From Bacteroidota bacterium (GTDB taxonomy: Bacteria > Bacteroidota > Bacteroidia > Sphingobacteriales > Sphingobacteriaceae), in NCBI GenBank assembly GCA_013288685.1, contig JABDBM010000038.1, positions 1-36,043 on the forward strand: DNA of 36,043 nucleotides. The letters run 5' to 3'. Below are positions 8,618 to 16,988 of this stretch, piece by piece (position 1 is the first letter of the stretch; each line of letters opens with the position of its first letter). Position numbers and translations under genes: made by a program. The notes beneath the pieces are model-generated. The model was not told where the DNA came from. It worked only from the letters and a program-made list of their open reading frames with translations, and did not search any database.

Positions 8618-10500
8618 CAATGCGTACCATTTTGCTTTGCTTTTTTAATAGAATCTTTTTTTGCCCGCCGCAGTTCCCGTTTTTCTTTCCGGTTTTCCTT
8701 AAACTCCTTGAATTTGTCGACCAGGGTATTTGCTTTGTTGATCAGCTTGTTAACTTTAACCACCGCCGCCGCAACTTTAGTTTCTTTCTTTTTATCGAAC
8801 CCTACACTTGGCTTTACGCCATCCAGCAGCCCCTTATATAAAAAGCTAAAAAACGACACGGTAGGCTCCCGTTTTAAATCAATTGGACCGGGTCTGAAAA
8901 TACCATTTTTGCCCGGGTTATTGGGTTCAATTACAAATTTATTAGCTAATAATGACACAAGCCCCTGGTTTTGCAGCGCAGTATCGCCCTCCACTTTTTT
9001 TAATAGCTGTATATTTAAGTTTTTATAATAAAACTCCAGGCTGCCTTTGCCGCCATAATTGCTGGCATCCACATTAAAATCAAGCTTTTCTATATCGGCC
9101 GACTTTACCCTGATCATGGCCAGCGGTTTCACCAATTTATCCAACGCCCGGCCGTCAAATTTACCCAACTCGCCCGAGTAATTGAATGCGCCGTCGGTAG
9201 CCAGTAAATTAAATTTAAATTTCACTTGCAAAGGTGCCGCATCCATAAAACGGGTATTAATAACGGCCCGCATGTAACGGTTTGCTTTTTTTGCATCATC
9301 ATCGTTAGTAACATTTAAAATATAACCGTTAGTATGTGTAAATAAAATTTGGCCGGTAGCGCCGCTTGTTTGATCTGTTTCCGAATAATCTATCGTGGCA
9401 TTTCTAATGTTCAACCGCTTCAGCGTCATATCCAGCGCAACGTTTTGTAGCGCCTGTTGGGGATCTTTCCCAATTTTTGATGTTTTTTGGCCTTTGAACG
9501 CATTGTTTGAGTAGATGCCTACATCCGCATTTATAACATCCATCGAAGCCGCATTCAACATCTGATCGCGCAAAAAAAGTTGTAAATCAATATCGCTTAT
9601 GGTGATTTTTTTAAACTTTAACGTGTATATGTCGCCTGCCTTGCCGGTTTGCTTGTAAAAATCGGTACGATTAAAATTTGGGGTAAATGTTACTTTATCC
9701 AGCACTATACTCCGGTCGCGCGTCGAAAAATATATTTGTTTCAGATTGGCATTGTATAAGCCATCGGGCGTTTGAGCGTTATAGCCGTGAAGGGTGACCT
9801 CCACGCCTTTTGTATAATAGAACCGGTTGGGGTCATTGTCGGCCAGTGAATCCACTACAATGCCCAGAACATTAATATCAATATGTTTTATAGCAGTTTG
9901 CTTGGTGACCCGTCTGTTTTTGTTGATGTAATTTAAACTAATGTCCTTTAACGAAATAGAATCAATACGCAGTTGTTTAAAAATGTTTTTAATAACCTGA
10001 TACGGAGATTTTGGTTTACCCACTTTTACGGTGTCGTTAAATGGCAATCGTTTATTAATGATGGTGAGGTCGGGGTTGTCGATAGTGATATTATCAATAT
10101 CCAATATTTTCTCCTTATACGCCTTGCGGGCACCGACATTTTTAATGGACAGCGATTTTACGCTTAATATAAACAGATTGTCGGGCGCTTTTTTTAGGGC
10201 AACCAGTTGATTGTATCTATTGGTGTCGGGTATCAATTTAAAATCATGCAGGGTGGCGTTGCCCGAAGCCGCATTCAAATCAAAATCAGAATACTCAATA
10301 TGATATAAACTATCCGACGATTTGAGGATCAACGCCTTCATCCGTTCAGCCAAAATCGGCTTCCAGCGGTTATTAGCCAGGTATTTATTGTAAAAATAAA
10401 AGCCTGCCCCACCAATAACGCCAACAATTAATACAACCGACAACAGGACTATGGCCCATACGGGCAACTTTCGTTTAGGAGATACAGCGTTTTGTGTCAC
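8617..10500 (-). CDS. AsmA/DUF748-like envelope protein, paralogue A
   Basis: A 627-residue protein with an N-terminal membrane anchor (about residues 13-34), then the same W-KPIL-x-x-x-M-KALILKSSDSLY opening as its downstream neighbour, a long beta-rich region, and a basic C-terminal tail (ENRKEKRELRRAKKDSIKKA). The two proteins can be matched along their length (for example PDTNRYNQ with PDTAVYNR, DGLYN with DGLYN, KPLAMIRV with KPFAMVKI, GVKPSVGFDKK with GIKPCAGLDKK), so this is a tandem duplication that has diverged. Start is GTG; no better ATG is visible upstream. Role probably in the cell envelope, possibly lipid transfer; this is inferred from architecture only. Confidence 0.6.
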   Translation of the reverse strand: MTQNAVSPKRKLPVWAIVLLSVVLIVGVIGGAGFYFYNKYLANNRWKPILAERMKALILKSSDSLYHIEYSDFDLNAASGNATLHDFKLIPDTNRYNQLVALKKAPDNLFILSVKSLSIKNVGARKAYKEKILDIDNITIDNPDLTIINKRLPFNDTVKVGKPKSPYQVIKNIFKQLRIDSISLKDISLNYINKNRRVTKQTAIKHIDINVLGIVVDSLADNDPNRFYYTKGVEVTLHGYNAQTPDGLYNANLKQIYFSTRDRSIVLDKVTFTPNFNRTDFYKQTGKAGDIYTLKFKKITISDIDLQLFLRDQMLNAASMDVINADVGIYSNNAFKGQKTSKIGKDPQQALQNVALDMTLKRLNIRNATIDYSETDQTSGATGQILFTHTNGYILNVTNDDDAKKANRYMRAVINTRFMDAAPLQVKFKFNLLATDGAFNYSGELGKFDGRALDKLVKPLAMIRVKSADIEKLDFNVDASNYGGKGSLEFYYKNLNIQLLKKVEGDTALQNQGLVSLLANKFVIEPNNPGKNGIFRPGPIDLKREPTVSFFSFLYKGLLDGVKPSVGFDKKKETKVAAAVVKVNKLINKANTLVDKFKEFKENRKEKRELRRAKKDSIKKAKQNGTH

Positions 10501-10534
10501 GTGTTTTTATGTTGAAGGAATAAATTTACTAAAA

Positions 10535-10723
10535 AAGTCGGAAAAGTCCGGAAAGTCGGAAAAGTCCGAAAGACCGCAAGAAGCTGCGCCGGTGTGGTTC
10601 TATCCTGCGTTTTGCTTTACTACATAACCATTTTTACGCTGCATTGTTCTCGTTACTACTTTCGCCTTTTATACTTTTCTGACTTTCCGGGCTTTTCCGA
10701 CTTTCCGGACTCGATTTTCTGAC
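10535..10723. repeat. nonamer-iterated inverted repeat upstream of miaB
   Basis: The left arm (10535-10572) is built from four 9-base words alternating GTCGGAAAA and GTCCGGAAA. The right arm (10678-10723) carries the reverse complement form, GACTTTCCG and GGCTTTTCC, again with period nine. About 105 bases of unrelated sequence separate the arms. The structure fills most of the gap between the divergent AsmA-like and miaB genes. Confidence 0.75.
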
Positions 10724-10752
10724 AATATGTCACACTGTATTTAAATTTTATG

Positions 10753-10760
10753 TATTTTTG
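10753..10760 (+). promoter_or_regulatory. likely -7 promoter box of miaB
   Basis: TATTTTTG fits the Bacteroidota sigma-A -7 consensus TAnnTTTG. It lies 15 bases upstream of the miaB ATG, which implies a very short 5' leader. No clear -33 TTG was found. Confidence 0.5.
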
Positions 10761-10774
10761 CAGACTAATTTTTA

Positions 10775-12310
10775 ATGATAATGATGGATCTGCTTATCCA
10801 GGATAAAGTACATGATGAAAGCCGGCAGGGTGAAGCGCTGTTGTTGGAACCTTTTGAAGGGAAAAGCAATGGCAGGAAACTATATATAGAGAGTTATGGC
10901 TGTGCTATGAATTTTTCGGACAGTGAGATTGTTGCTTCCATTTTGCTGGAACAGGGTTTCGAAACCACATCCGACTATACCGTAGCCGATGTTATATTTA
11001 TCAATACTTGTTCTATCCGCGAAAACGCCGAAACACGTGTTCGTAACCGCCTAAAGGAGTTTACCGTTGCCAAAGTGCGCAACCCCGGCTTAGTGGTTGG
11101 CGTGTTGGGCTGCATGGCCGAGCGCTTAAAAGCTAAATTTTTAGAAGAAGAAAAACTGGTTGACGTTGTGGTAGGCCCTGATGCTTACCGCGATCTGCCA
11201 AATTTAATTGAGCAGGTTGATAGCGGCCAAAAAGCAGTTAACGTACTTTTGTCGCGCGAAGAAACTTATGCTGATATCAGTCCGGTACGGTTGAACAGCA
11301 ATGGCATCAATGCCTTTGTATCTATTATGCGTGGCTGCGATAACATGTGCTCGTTTTGCGTGGTACCGTTTACCCGTGGCCGCGAGCGCAGCCGCGATCC
11401 GCAATCTATCGTAAAAGAATGTACCGATCTGTTTAACCAGGGCTATCGCGAGGTAACATTGCTGGGCCAGAATGTGGATTCGTATAAATGGAAGTCTGTA
11501 AATCAGGAAATCCAGACCCCGGAATTTGAAAAACCCGTGTTAGGCGGAATGGACCTGTTGGATCAGGTGCTTGCATCGGGCGAGGACCTTACCGAACTGC
11601 AACCATTGCAGCACGAGGCAGGGGATGTAACTTTTGCCAATTTATTGGAGATGGTTGCCTTGATTAGTCCTGAATTGCGCATACGCTTCTCAACCTCGCA
11701 TCCAAAGGATATAACCGACGATGTACTGTACGCCATTGCCAAATATGAGAATATTTGCAACTATATTCACTTGCCCATTCAGTCGGGCAACAGCCGCGTG
11801 CTGAAGCTGATGAACCGTACTTACAACCGCGACTGGTATATCGACCGTATTGATGCCATCCGCCGTATTATACCTGAGTGTGCTATATCAACCGATGTAA
11901 TTACCGGTTTTTGTAGCGAAACAGAGGAGGAGCACAACGATACCTTAAGCATGATGGATTACGTGCATTTCGATTTTGCCTATATGTTTATGTATTCCGA
12001 AAGACCGGGTACTTTGGCAGCAAAACGTTATGCTGATGATATTCCGGATGCGGTAAAACGCAGTCGTTTAAAAGAGATTGTGGCCAAACAGCAGGAGCAT
12101 TCTTATTTAAGACTACAACGATTATTAGGAACCACGCAAAAAGTACTGATTGAAGGCTTTTCAAAAAAATCAGATAAAGATTATTGCGGGCGGAGTGATC
12201 AGAATGCGATGGTGGTGTTTCCTGTAGGTGACGGATACAAGCCGGGGCAATATGTGAATGTTTTGGTTGAAAGAACGACTACGGCGACGTTGATAGGCAC
12301 CGTGGTTTAA
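10775..12310 (+). CDS. miaB: tRNA-2-methylthio-N6-isopentenyladenosine37 methylthiotransferase MiaB
   Basis: A 511-residue radical-SAM methylthiotransferase that converts i6A37 to ms2i6A37 in tRNAs reading UNN codons. The N-terminal UPF0004 domain has its three cluster cysteines at Cys43, Cys79 and Cys113. The radical SAM motif CxxxCxxC is Cys188-Cys192-Cys195 in [10 protein letters not shown]. The downstream segment [10 protein letters not shown] is characteristic of MiaB rather than RimO or MtaB, and a TRAM domain ends the protein. It is longer than E. coli MiaB mainly because of a roughly 45-residue acidic insert at about 238-285, between LLGQNVDSY and FANLLEMVA. The ATG at 10775 is followed by two more Met codons (residues 3 and 4), so the exact start is uncertain by three residues. 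Confidence 0.95.
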   Translation: MIMMDLLIQDKVHDESRQGEALLLEPFEGKSNGRKLYIESYGCAMNFSDSEIVASILLEQGFETTSDYTVADVIFINTCSIRENAETRVRNRLKEFTVAKVRNPGLVVGVLGCMAERLKAKFLEEEKLVDVVVGPDAYRDLPNLIEQVDSGQKAVNVLLSREETYADISPVRLNSNGINAFVSIMRGCDNMCSFCVVPFTRGRERSRDPQSIVKECTDLFNQGYREVTLLGQNVDSYKWKSVNQEIQTPEFEKPVLGGMDLLDQVLASGEDLTELQPLQHEAGDVTFANLLEMVALISPELRIRFSTSHPKDITDDVLYAIAKYENICNYIHLPIQSGNSRVLKLMNRTYNRDWYIDRIDAIRRIIPECAISTDVITGFCSETEEEHNDTLSMMDYVHFDFAYMFMYSERPGTLAAKRYADDIPDAVKRSRLKEIVAKQQEHSYLRLQRLLGTTQKVLIEGFSKKSDKDYCGRSDQNAMVVFPVGDGYKPGQYVNVLVERTTTATLIGTVV

Positions 12311-12322
12311 TAGAGTCAAGAA

Positions 12323-12820
12323 ATCAAGAGTCAAGAAGCAAGAGAAAAAAGACAGAGAGCAAAAGAAAATCATGGTTAGGCATAATTTTAAGAGCTTGAA
12401 AATCTGGCAACGATCAATGGATCTTACTGATTTTACTTACGAATATTGCAAAGGCCTGCCGATTGAAGAACGTTACAACCTAATTGATCAACTTAACAGG
12501 TGTTCGTGTTCAATTCCATCGAACATTGCAGAAGGATCCGGCAAAAGGACAAAGATTCATTTTGCAGAGTTTTTAACTACTTCGCTGACGTCCGCTTTTG
12601 AGGTGGAAACACAGTTGTTAATATGTGAAAGAAGAGCTTATGGCTCTAAACAAAAACTAAAAGAATGTTTAGAACTTGTTGTTGAAATTCAGAAAATGAT
12701 ATTTTCTTTTAGGGAGCATATTTTGACCGGCAACGATTAGTATTATTATAAATGAAGGATTAACCTGATGATTAAGACAAGAACCAAGTTTCTTTTTTCT
12801 CTTGCTTCTTGACTCTTGAT
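12323..12820. repeat. perfect 30-bp inverted repeat enclosing a four-helix-bundle gene
   Basis: Bases 12323-12352 are the exact reverse complement of 12791-12820 (30 of 30). Each arm is built from a 7-base word of the form NTCAAGA (tcaagaa, atcaaga, gtcaaga, agcaaga) and similar words continue beyond the perfect core on both sides (12313-12322 and 12821-12835). The 438-base interior holds only the four-helix-bundle gene (12372-12740). Right-hand words end six bases before the start codon of the sigma54 activator. The layout suggests a discrete cassette inserted in an otherwise compact gene cluster. Confidence 0.85.
12372..12740 (+). CDS. four-helix-bundle protein, S23 / 23S rRNA intervening-sequence (IVP) family
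   Basis: A 122-residue helical protein. It shows the family landmarks: an opening F-x-x-L-x-IWQ (NFKSLKIWQRSMDLTDFTYE), the middle segment LIDQLNRCSCSIPSNIAEGS, and a later EFLTTSLTSAFEVETQLL helix. This is the TIGR02436 four-helix-bundle family, first seen in intervening sequences of 23S rRNA genes and structurally related to the Avd accessory protein of diversity-generating retroelements. Its biochemical function outside those settings is not established. No rRNA sequence is nearby. It sits between miaB and the sigma54 activator inside the inverted repeat described separately, which looks like an insertion into a conserved gene cluster. Confidence 0.9.
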   Translation: MVRHNFKSLKIWQRSMDLTDFTYEYCKGLPIEERYNLIDQLNRCSCSIPSNIAEGSGKRTKIHFAEFLTTSLTSAFEVETQLLICERRAYGSKQKLKECLELVVEIQKMIFSFREHILTGND

Positions 12821-12840
12821 CTCTTGATTCTTACCAAAAA

Positions 12841-14082
12841 ATGGAGATACAAGAAATAAAACAGCGCTTCGGCATTATCGGTAACTCACCGCTATTGAAC
12901 CGGGCCATCAATATAGCCAACCAGGTTTCGCCAACCGACATTTCGGTTTTAATTACCGGCGAAAGTGGTAGTGGTAAAGAAGTGTTTTCACATATTATAC
13001 ACCAAATGAGTCCGCGGAAGCATGGGCCGTTTATTGCGGTTAACTGCGGGGCTATCCCGGAAGGTACTATTGATTCGGAATTATTCGGCCACGAAAAAGG
13101 TGCTTATACAGGTGCTGTTGGCGAGCGTAAAGGTTATTTTGAAACTGTAAACGGAGGTACTATATTTTTAGACGAAATTGCCGAAATGCCTTTGGGTACA
13201 CAGGCGCGTTTATTGCGTGTGCTGGAATCGGGACAGTATATAAAAGTTGGTTCATCGAAGGTTGAGAAAACCAATGTGCGTGTTATTGCCGCCACCAATG
13301 TGGATGTTTACGAGGCCGTTAAAAACGGCAAATTCAGAGAAGACTTATATTACCGTTTAAATACGGTTCCGTTACGTATCCCACCGCTGCGCGACAGGAA
13401 AGAAGATATCTATTTGTTGTTCCGCAAATTTACTTCCGATTTTACCGATAAATACCGCTCGCCAGCCATACAATTAGATGATGAGGCCCAGCAGGTGTTG
13501 GTTAATTATTCGTGGCCGGGTAATGTAAGGCAGTTAAAAAACATGGCCGAGCAATTGGCTGTATTGGAGCGCGATCACGTAATTACCGCGCAAACCCTGC
13601 TTACCTACATCCCGGCAGAAACCAGCGGGCGAAATTTGCCCATGCGGTTAGATAATCAACAAAAGGAGGATTTTTCGGAAAGGGACATATTGTACAAAGT
13701 ATTGTTTGATATGAAGCGCGATATGGTGGAGCTAAAAAAATTGGTTGCCGATATTATAGAGCATGGCGGTGTTTCGGTTAATCATGCCACTAATTCGCAA
13801 GCTATTAATCAATTATATCGCGATATTGAACTACCGGGTAAACCCGACTCACAATTTACCATTCAGCAGCCCGTTATTAACAATAATAACAACAATGTTA
13901 ATCCGTATAATATTACCCAGGATGCCGAAGAGGTAGAAGAATCGCTGTCGCTGATTGATAAAGAATCAGATTTGATACGTAAAGCACTTAAAAAGCATAA
14001 AGGCAAACGTAAACTGGCGGCCAATGAACTGGGAATATCTGAACGAACGTTGTACCGCAAAATAAAGGAATTAAACTTATAA
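12841..14082 (+). CDS. sigma54-dependent transcriptional activator lacking a receiver domain
   Basis: A 413-residue bacterial enhancer-binding protein. The AAA+ domain starts almost at the N-terminus: Walker A GESGSGKE at about 40-47, the sigma54-contacting loop as GAYTGA (87-92, Phe replaced by Tyr), Walker B with FLDEIAE at about 109-115, and the sensor region RVIAATN near 147. A linker with an Asn-rich run follows, then a Fis-type helix-turn-helix at the C-terminus (RKLAANELGISERTLYRKIK). There is no N-terminal response-regulator receiver, so control must be by partner proteins or expression level. It is tightly followed by lptE (five bases), suggesting one transcription unit with envelope genes. 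Target promoters are unknown. Confidence 0.92.
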   Translation: MEIQEIKQRFGIIGNSPLLNRAINIANQVSPTDISVLITGESGSGKEVFSHIIHQMSPRKHGPFIAVNCGAIPEGTIDSELFGHEKGAYTGAVGERKGYFETVNGGTIFLDEIAEMPLGTQARLLRVLESGQYIKVGSSKVEKTNVRVIAATNVDVYEAVKNGKFREDLYYRLNTVPLRIPPLRDRKEDIYLLFRKFTSDFTDKYRSPAIQLDDEAQQVLVNYSWPGNVRQLKNMAEQLAVLERDHVITAQTLLTYIPAETSGRNLPMRLDNQQKEDFSERDILYKVLFDMKRDMVELKKLVADIIEHGGVSVNHATNSQAINQLYRDIELPGKPDSQFTIQQPVINNNNNNVNPYNITQDAEEVEESLSLIDKESDLIRKALKKHKGKRKLAANELGISERTLYRKIKELNL

Positions 14083-14087
14083 GCTGA

Positions 14088-14609
14088 ATGAAAAGTATAA
14101 AGCATTTATTTACAGTATTAGTTGGCCTGGTTTTTGTCTTTTCGTCCTGTACTTACAGTTTAAAATTGGGCGGGGCTATAATCCCGGCTACGATGAAGAC
14201 GATAAGGGTTGATTTTTTTGAAAACGACGCGGCTTTTGTTGTAAATACGCTGAGTCAGCAATTTACCGAAGCGCTGAAAGACAGGATCAGAAGTACAACC
14301 AGTTTAGATATTGTAAGAACCGGGGGGGATGGATCAATGTCGGGCGCTATTACTGATTATAGCGTAACGCCGGTATCCATCAGTGCAACGCCCAATAATG
14401 TGGCGCCTATTGCAGGAGCCAGCCAGCTAACTATCACGGTTAAGGTTAAATTTGTTTGCGATGCTGATAAAAAACTTAATTTTGACGAGTCGTTTACAAA
14501 GAGTTTACCTTTTAAAGGCGACCTGGCATCGCAGGAACAGAATTTGATTTTGCAAATAAATAAACAGTTAACCGAAGATATTTTTAACAAGGCCTTTGCA
14601 AATTGGTAA
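14088..14609 (+). CDS. lptE: LptE-family LPS-assembly lipoprotein
   Basis: A 173-residue lipoprotein: hydrophobic signal core and lipobox VFSSC with Cys21 as the lipid site, followed by CTYSLKLGGAIIPATMKTI, a typical start for Bacteroidota LptE-like proteins. The remainder has the LptE-type layout, an early beta strand, the helix SQQFTEALKDRIRSTT, a glycine-containing turn and a later hydrophobic strand LTITVKVKF, ending in a helix. In the known family LptE plugs the LptD translocon in the outer membrane. It sits between the sigma54 activator and the TPR-type protein, the arrangement I recall from related genomes. Function in this organism is inferred from family and context. Confidence 0.8.
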   Translation: MKSIKHLFTVLVGLVFVFSSCTYSLKLGGAIIPATMKTIRVDFFENDAAFVVNTLSQQFTEALKDRIRSTTSLDIVRTGGDGSMSGAITDYSVTPVSISATPNNVAPIAGASQLTITVKVKFVCDADKKLNFDESFTKSLPFKGDLASQEQNLILQINKQLTEDIFNKAFANW

Positions 14610-14630
14610 TCAATTCGTACTTTCATAAAA

Positions 14631-16508
14631 GTGGATCAAAATTATACAAATAACCAGAACGATTTCTTATGGACCTTGTTGGCAAACCCGGCCAGCGATG
14701 CGCATCAGTATACCTATAATTTACAACGCCTGGTTAATGATTTTCCACAAAGCGGCATTTTACAAGCCATGCTGGCCCACGCCAGCGATGATAAAAATTT
14801 AAGACAGGCCTCTGCCTATTTTAACCCTAAGTCGCTTTATAAACTCATCAATTCGCCGTCGTCTTTTATCGGTGTTGCCGATGAAAAGATAATATACCAG
14901 GGCAATTTGATAACCAACGGGCACTCCTACTTAAACGGATCGGCACCGGTATTTGAAGATACTGCTACCACACAGTCTCATGATGTTGCTGCTACAAATA
15001 ACGAAAACTATTTTAGCGAAAACCCGGTGGTTGAAACGGCAAGCGGGAATCAGTTGCATATATCCGATCAAACAATCGAAATAGAGCCGGCAAACGCCCT
15101 GCATCTAACAGAAGTGGAGTCTAAGGAGCTGCCGCCAGTTGCGCCACTGCCCGAAGTTGTAACGCCAGCAGAAAACTCGTTGCATACGCCGTACGTTTCA
15201 TTAAACGAATCTATTGCATCGCGGTTAAAAGAAACCACCGAAACTGCGCCTGTTGAAAGCCCGCTGCACACGCCATACGTATCGTTAAATGAGTCGCTTG
15301 CATCCCGGTTAAAAGAAACAGCGGATTCGCCCCCCATTCAAGATGCTGTTCAGGAAACCCCGGTAGATACGCCTCCGCCTATTCCCGAACACGTTTACGA
15401 ACCGGTAGTTACCGCCAACCCTGTTGCTGATACGAGCATATATGAACCGATGGTTACCCCGGATCCGGTTACTGATACAAGCGCGCAAGAACCCGTAGCG
15501 ATTGCTGCGCCGACTGCAGAAAATACCGTACAGGAAGAAGTTCCGGACACGATCATTAGTCCGCCGCCTGTAATTGAGCCGGTAGAAGCAGAAATTAAAC
15601 CTGCCGAAGCCGCACCTGCTACGGTAACTGAACCTGACCCGTTTGCTGTACGTGATGTATGGCGGCCCGCAAAGTTTATTGAAGAAGAAACCTTTGACGA
15701 GATTACCGGTATTGAGCAAATAAACGTTGAACCGCAAACACCACCGCCTGCACCCGAGCCCGAACCCATAAAAATACAAGAAGAAAAGCCGGCGCCAGAA
15801 CCTGTAATAAATAACGAAGCTGACAATACGTTTGTTGACAATATAGCCGCCACGGATTATTTCAGATTCAGGGATAAGTTTGGCGAACAAAAACAAGCTG
15901 AACAAACTGTAAGTGAGCCGGCGCCAACTCCTCCGCCGGTTGAAAAAGTTGCCGAAAAAATTGTCACTCTTGATGATGATACCGACAGCCAAAGGGTTTC
16001 AAAGTATCACGACGAGAAGATGCCGTATTCGTTTATGTGGTGGCTTGATAAAACGCGTAAGGAACATGCAGGCATATACCAGCCTTACGTAAAGGCCGAA
16101 CCACGGGGTTCAGCTGCCAAACCTAAAAACCCAGGTGATGAGTTGCAGCAGCAATATTATGAAAACATCTTCCACATCACTTCGGTTGAGGAATTAGATA
16201 AAACTACCGGCGCCAGGCCGGCGCCTTTTGTTGTAAAACGCAAGGAGCAGGGCATTATTGAACGCTTTATAAAAGAAGAGCCGCAAATACGGCCACAAAG
16301 CAGCGATAAGCTGGATAACGAGAACAAAGCCAAGAAAAGTTCGGAAGATCGCGACGAAATGGTAACCGAAACTTTGGCCGCTATTTATACCGACCAAATG
16401 CTTTATCATAAAGCAATTGCATCATACAAAAAATTGATGTTGAAATTTCCGGAAAAAAGCCGTTACTTTGCAAGCAAGATTGAACAGTTAGAAAAGAAAA
16501 CCAATTAA
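14631..16508 (+). CDS. large protein with disordered Pro/Glu-rich centre and C-terminal TPR-like helices
   Basis: 625 residues starting at a GTG (no in-frame ATG fits). The first ~100 residues are helical (FLWTLLANPASDAHQYTYNLQ). Residues ~150-440 are low complexity, rich in Pro, Glu, Val and Thr, and contain an 84-base in-frame duplication: LHTPYVSLNES(I/L)ASRLKET at 184-202 and again at 212-230, followed by a second pair of similar blocks (YEPVVTANPVADTS and YEPMVTPDPVTDTS). The last ~60 residues (AAIYTDQMLYHKAIASYKKLMLKFP) look like a tetratricopeptide unit. There is no signal peptide or membrane span. It lies between lptE and secG. I do not recognise a specific function; a scaffold-like role is possible given the disordered middle and TPR end. 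Confidence 0.75.
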   Translation: MDQNYTNNQNDFLWTLLANPASDAHQYTYNLQRLVNDFPQSGILQAMLAHASDDKNLRQASAYFNPKSLYKLINSPSSFIGVADEKIIYQGNLITNGHSYLNGSAPVFEDTATTQSHDVAATNNENYFSENPVVETASGNQLHISDQTIEIEPANALHLTEVESKELPPVAPLPEVVTPAENSLHTPYVSLNESIASRLKETTETAPVESPLHTPYVSLNESLASRLKETADSPPIQDAVQETPVDTPPPIPEHVYEPVVTANPVADTSIYEPMVTPDPVTDTSAQEPVAIAAPTAENTVQEEVPDTIISPPPVIEPVEAEIKPAEAAPATVTEPDPFAVRDVWRPAKFIEEETFDEITGIEQINVEPQTPPPAPEPEPIKIQEEKPAPEPVINNEADNTFVDNIAATDYFRFRDKFGEQKQAEQTVSEPAPTPPPVEKVAEKIVTLDDDTDSQRVSKYHDEKMPYSFMWWLDKTRKEHAGIYQPYVKAEPRGSAAKPKNPGDELQQQYYENIFHITSVEELDKTTGARPAPFVVKRKEQGIIERFIKEEPQIRPQSSDKLDNENKAKKSSEDRDEMVTETLAAIYTDQMLYHKAIASYKKLMLKFPEKSRYFASKIEQLEKKTN

Positions 16509-16518
16509 TAATTAAGAA

Positions 16519-16887
16519 ATGTATATATTTTTATTGATATTAGCCATAATAGTATGCGTCCTTTTGGTGCTGATGGTGTTAATTCAAAACCCTAAAGGCG
16601 GTGGCTTATCGTCAAACTTCTCGAGTTCATCGCAATTGATGGGCGTACAAAAAACCGGCGACTTTTTAGAAAAAGGCACCTGGATTTTAGCGATTACTTT
16701 AATGGTACTATCATTAGCCATTAATGTTTCAGTAAAAGGTGGCACCGAGAAAACCGATAACCCTCAGTTAAAAGATCAAGTTAATCACGCTTCGAAACTG
16801 CCAACTACTACAACAGCACCTGCTAATAATTTACAAACTACACCTGCACCGGGTGCGCAGCCGGTTACTCCTGTTAAGAAACCGTAA
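16519..16887 (+). CDS. secG: preprotein translocase subunit SecG
   Basis: A 122-residue protein with two membrane segments (about 1-21 and 55-72) separated by the loop typical of Sec[36 protein letters not shown], in which the PKGGG motif and the F/L-x-K-x-T pattern are diagnostic. SecG is the accessory subunit of the SecYEG protein-export channel. A C-terminal Thr/Pro-rich tail of about 40 residues, which is longer than in E. coli but common in Bacteroidota, follows the second segment. The start is only ten bases after the stop of the TPR-type gene, consistent with co-transcription from the miaB-lptE cluster. Confidence 0.95.
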   Translation: MYIFLLILAIIVCVLLVLMVLIQNPKGGGLSSNFSSSSQLMGVQKTGDFLEKGTWILAITLMVLSLAINVSVKGGTEKTDNPQLKDQVNHASKLPTTTTAPANNLQTTPAPGAQPVTPVKKP

Positions 16888-16906
16888 CGTTATAATCATA
16901 TAAAAT

Positions 16907-16951
16907 AAGCCCCATAAATTTGAGCCACAAAGGTTCCAATTTGCGGGGCTT
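16907..16951. terminator. bidirectional terminator between secG and gluQ
   Basis: AAGCCCC (16907-16913) pairs with GGGGCTT (16945-16951), and the intervening bases extend the stem imperfectly (AAATTTGAGCC facing GGTTCCAATTT) around a five-base loop. It is followed on the plus strand by GTTTTATTAT and preceded by an A-rich stretch, so it can serve both convergent genes. Confidence 0.75.
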
Positions 16952-16988
16952 GTTTTATTATGTCTGATTTTATAATATGTATATGCAC

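Noticed and set aside
12323..12820. The S23-type gene as an rRNA intervening sequence
   Set aside because: There is no 23S rRNA sequence on either side; the flanks are miaB and a transcription activator gene.
12841..14082. The sigma54 activator as the missing kdp response regulator
   Set aside because: It has no receiver domain and is embedded in the miaB-lptE-secG cluster about 9 kb before kdpA; nothing links it to the kdp kinase.
15309..15992. Long minus-strand open frame opposite the TPR-type gene
   Set aside because: It is antisense to a well-supported gene, has a very biased Arg/Tyr/Phe composition, and arises from the repetitive codon use of the Pro/Glu-rich region.
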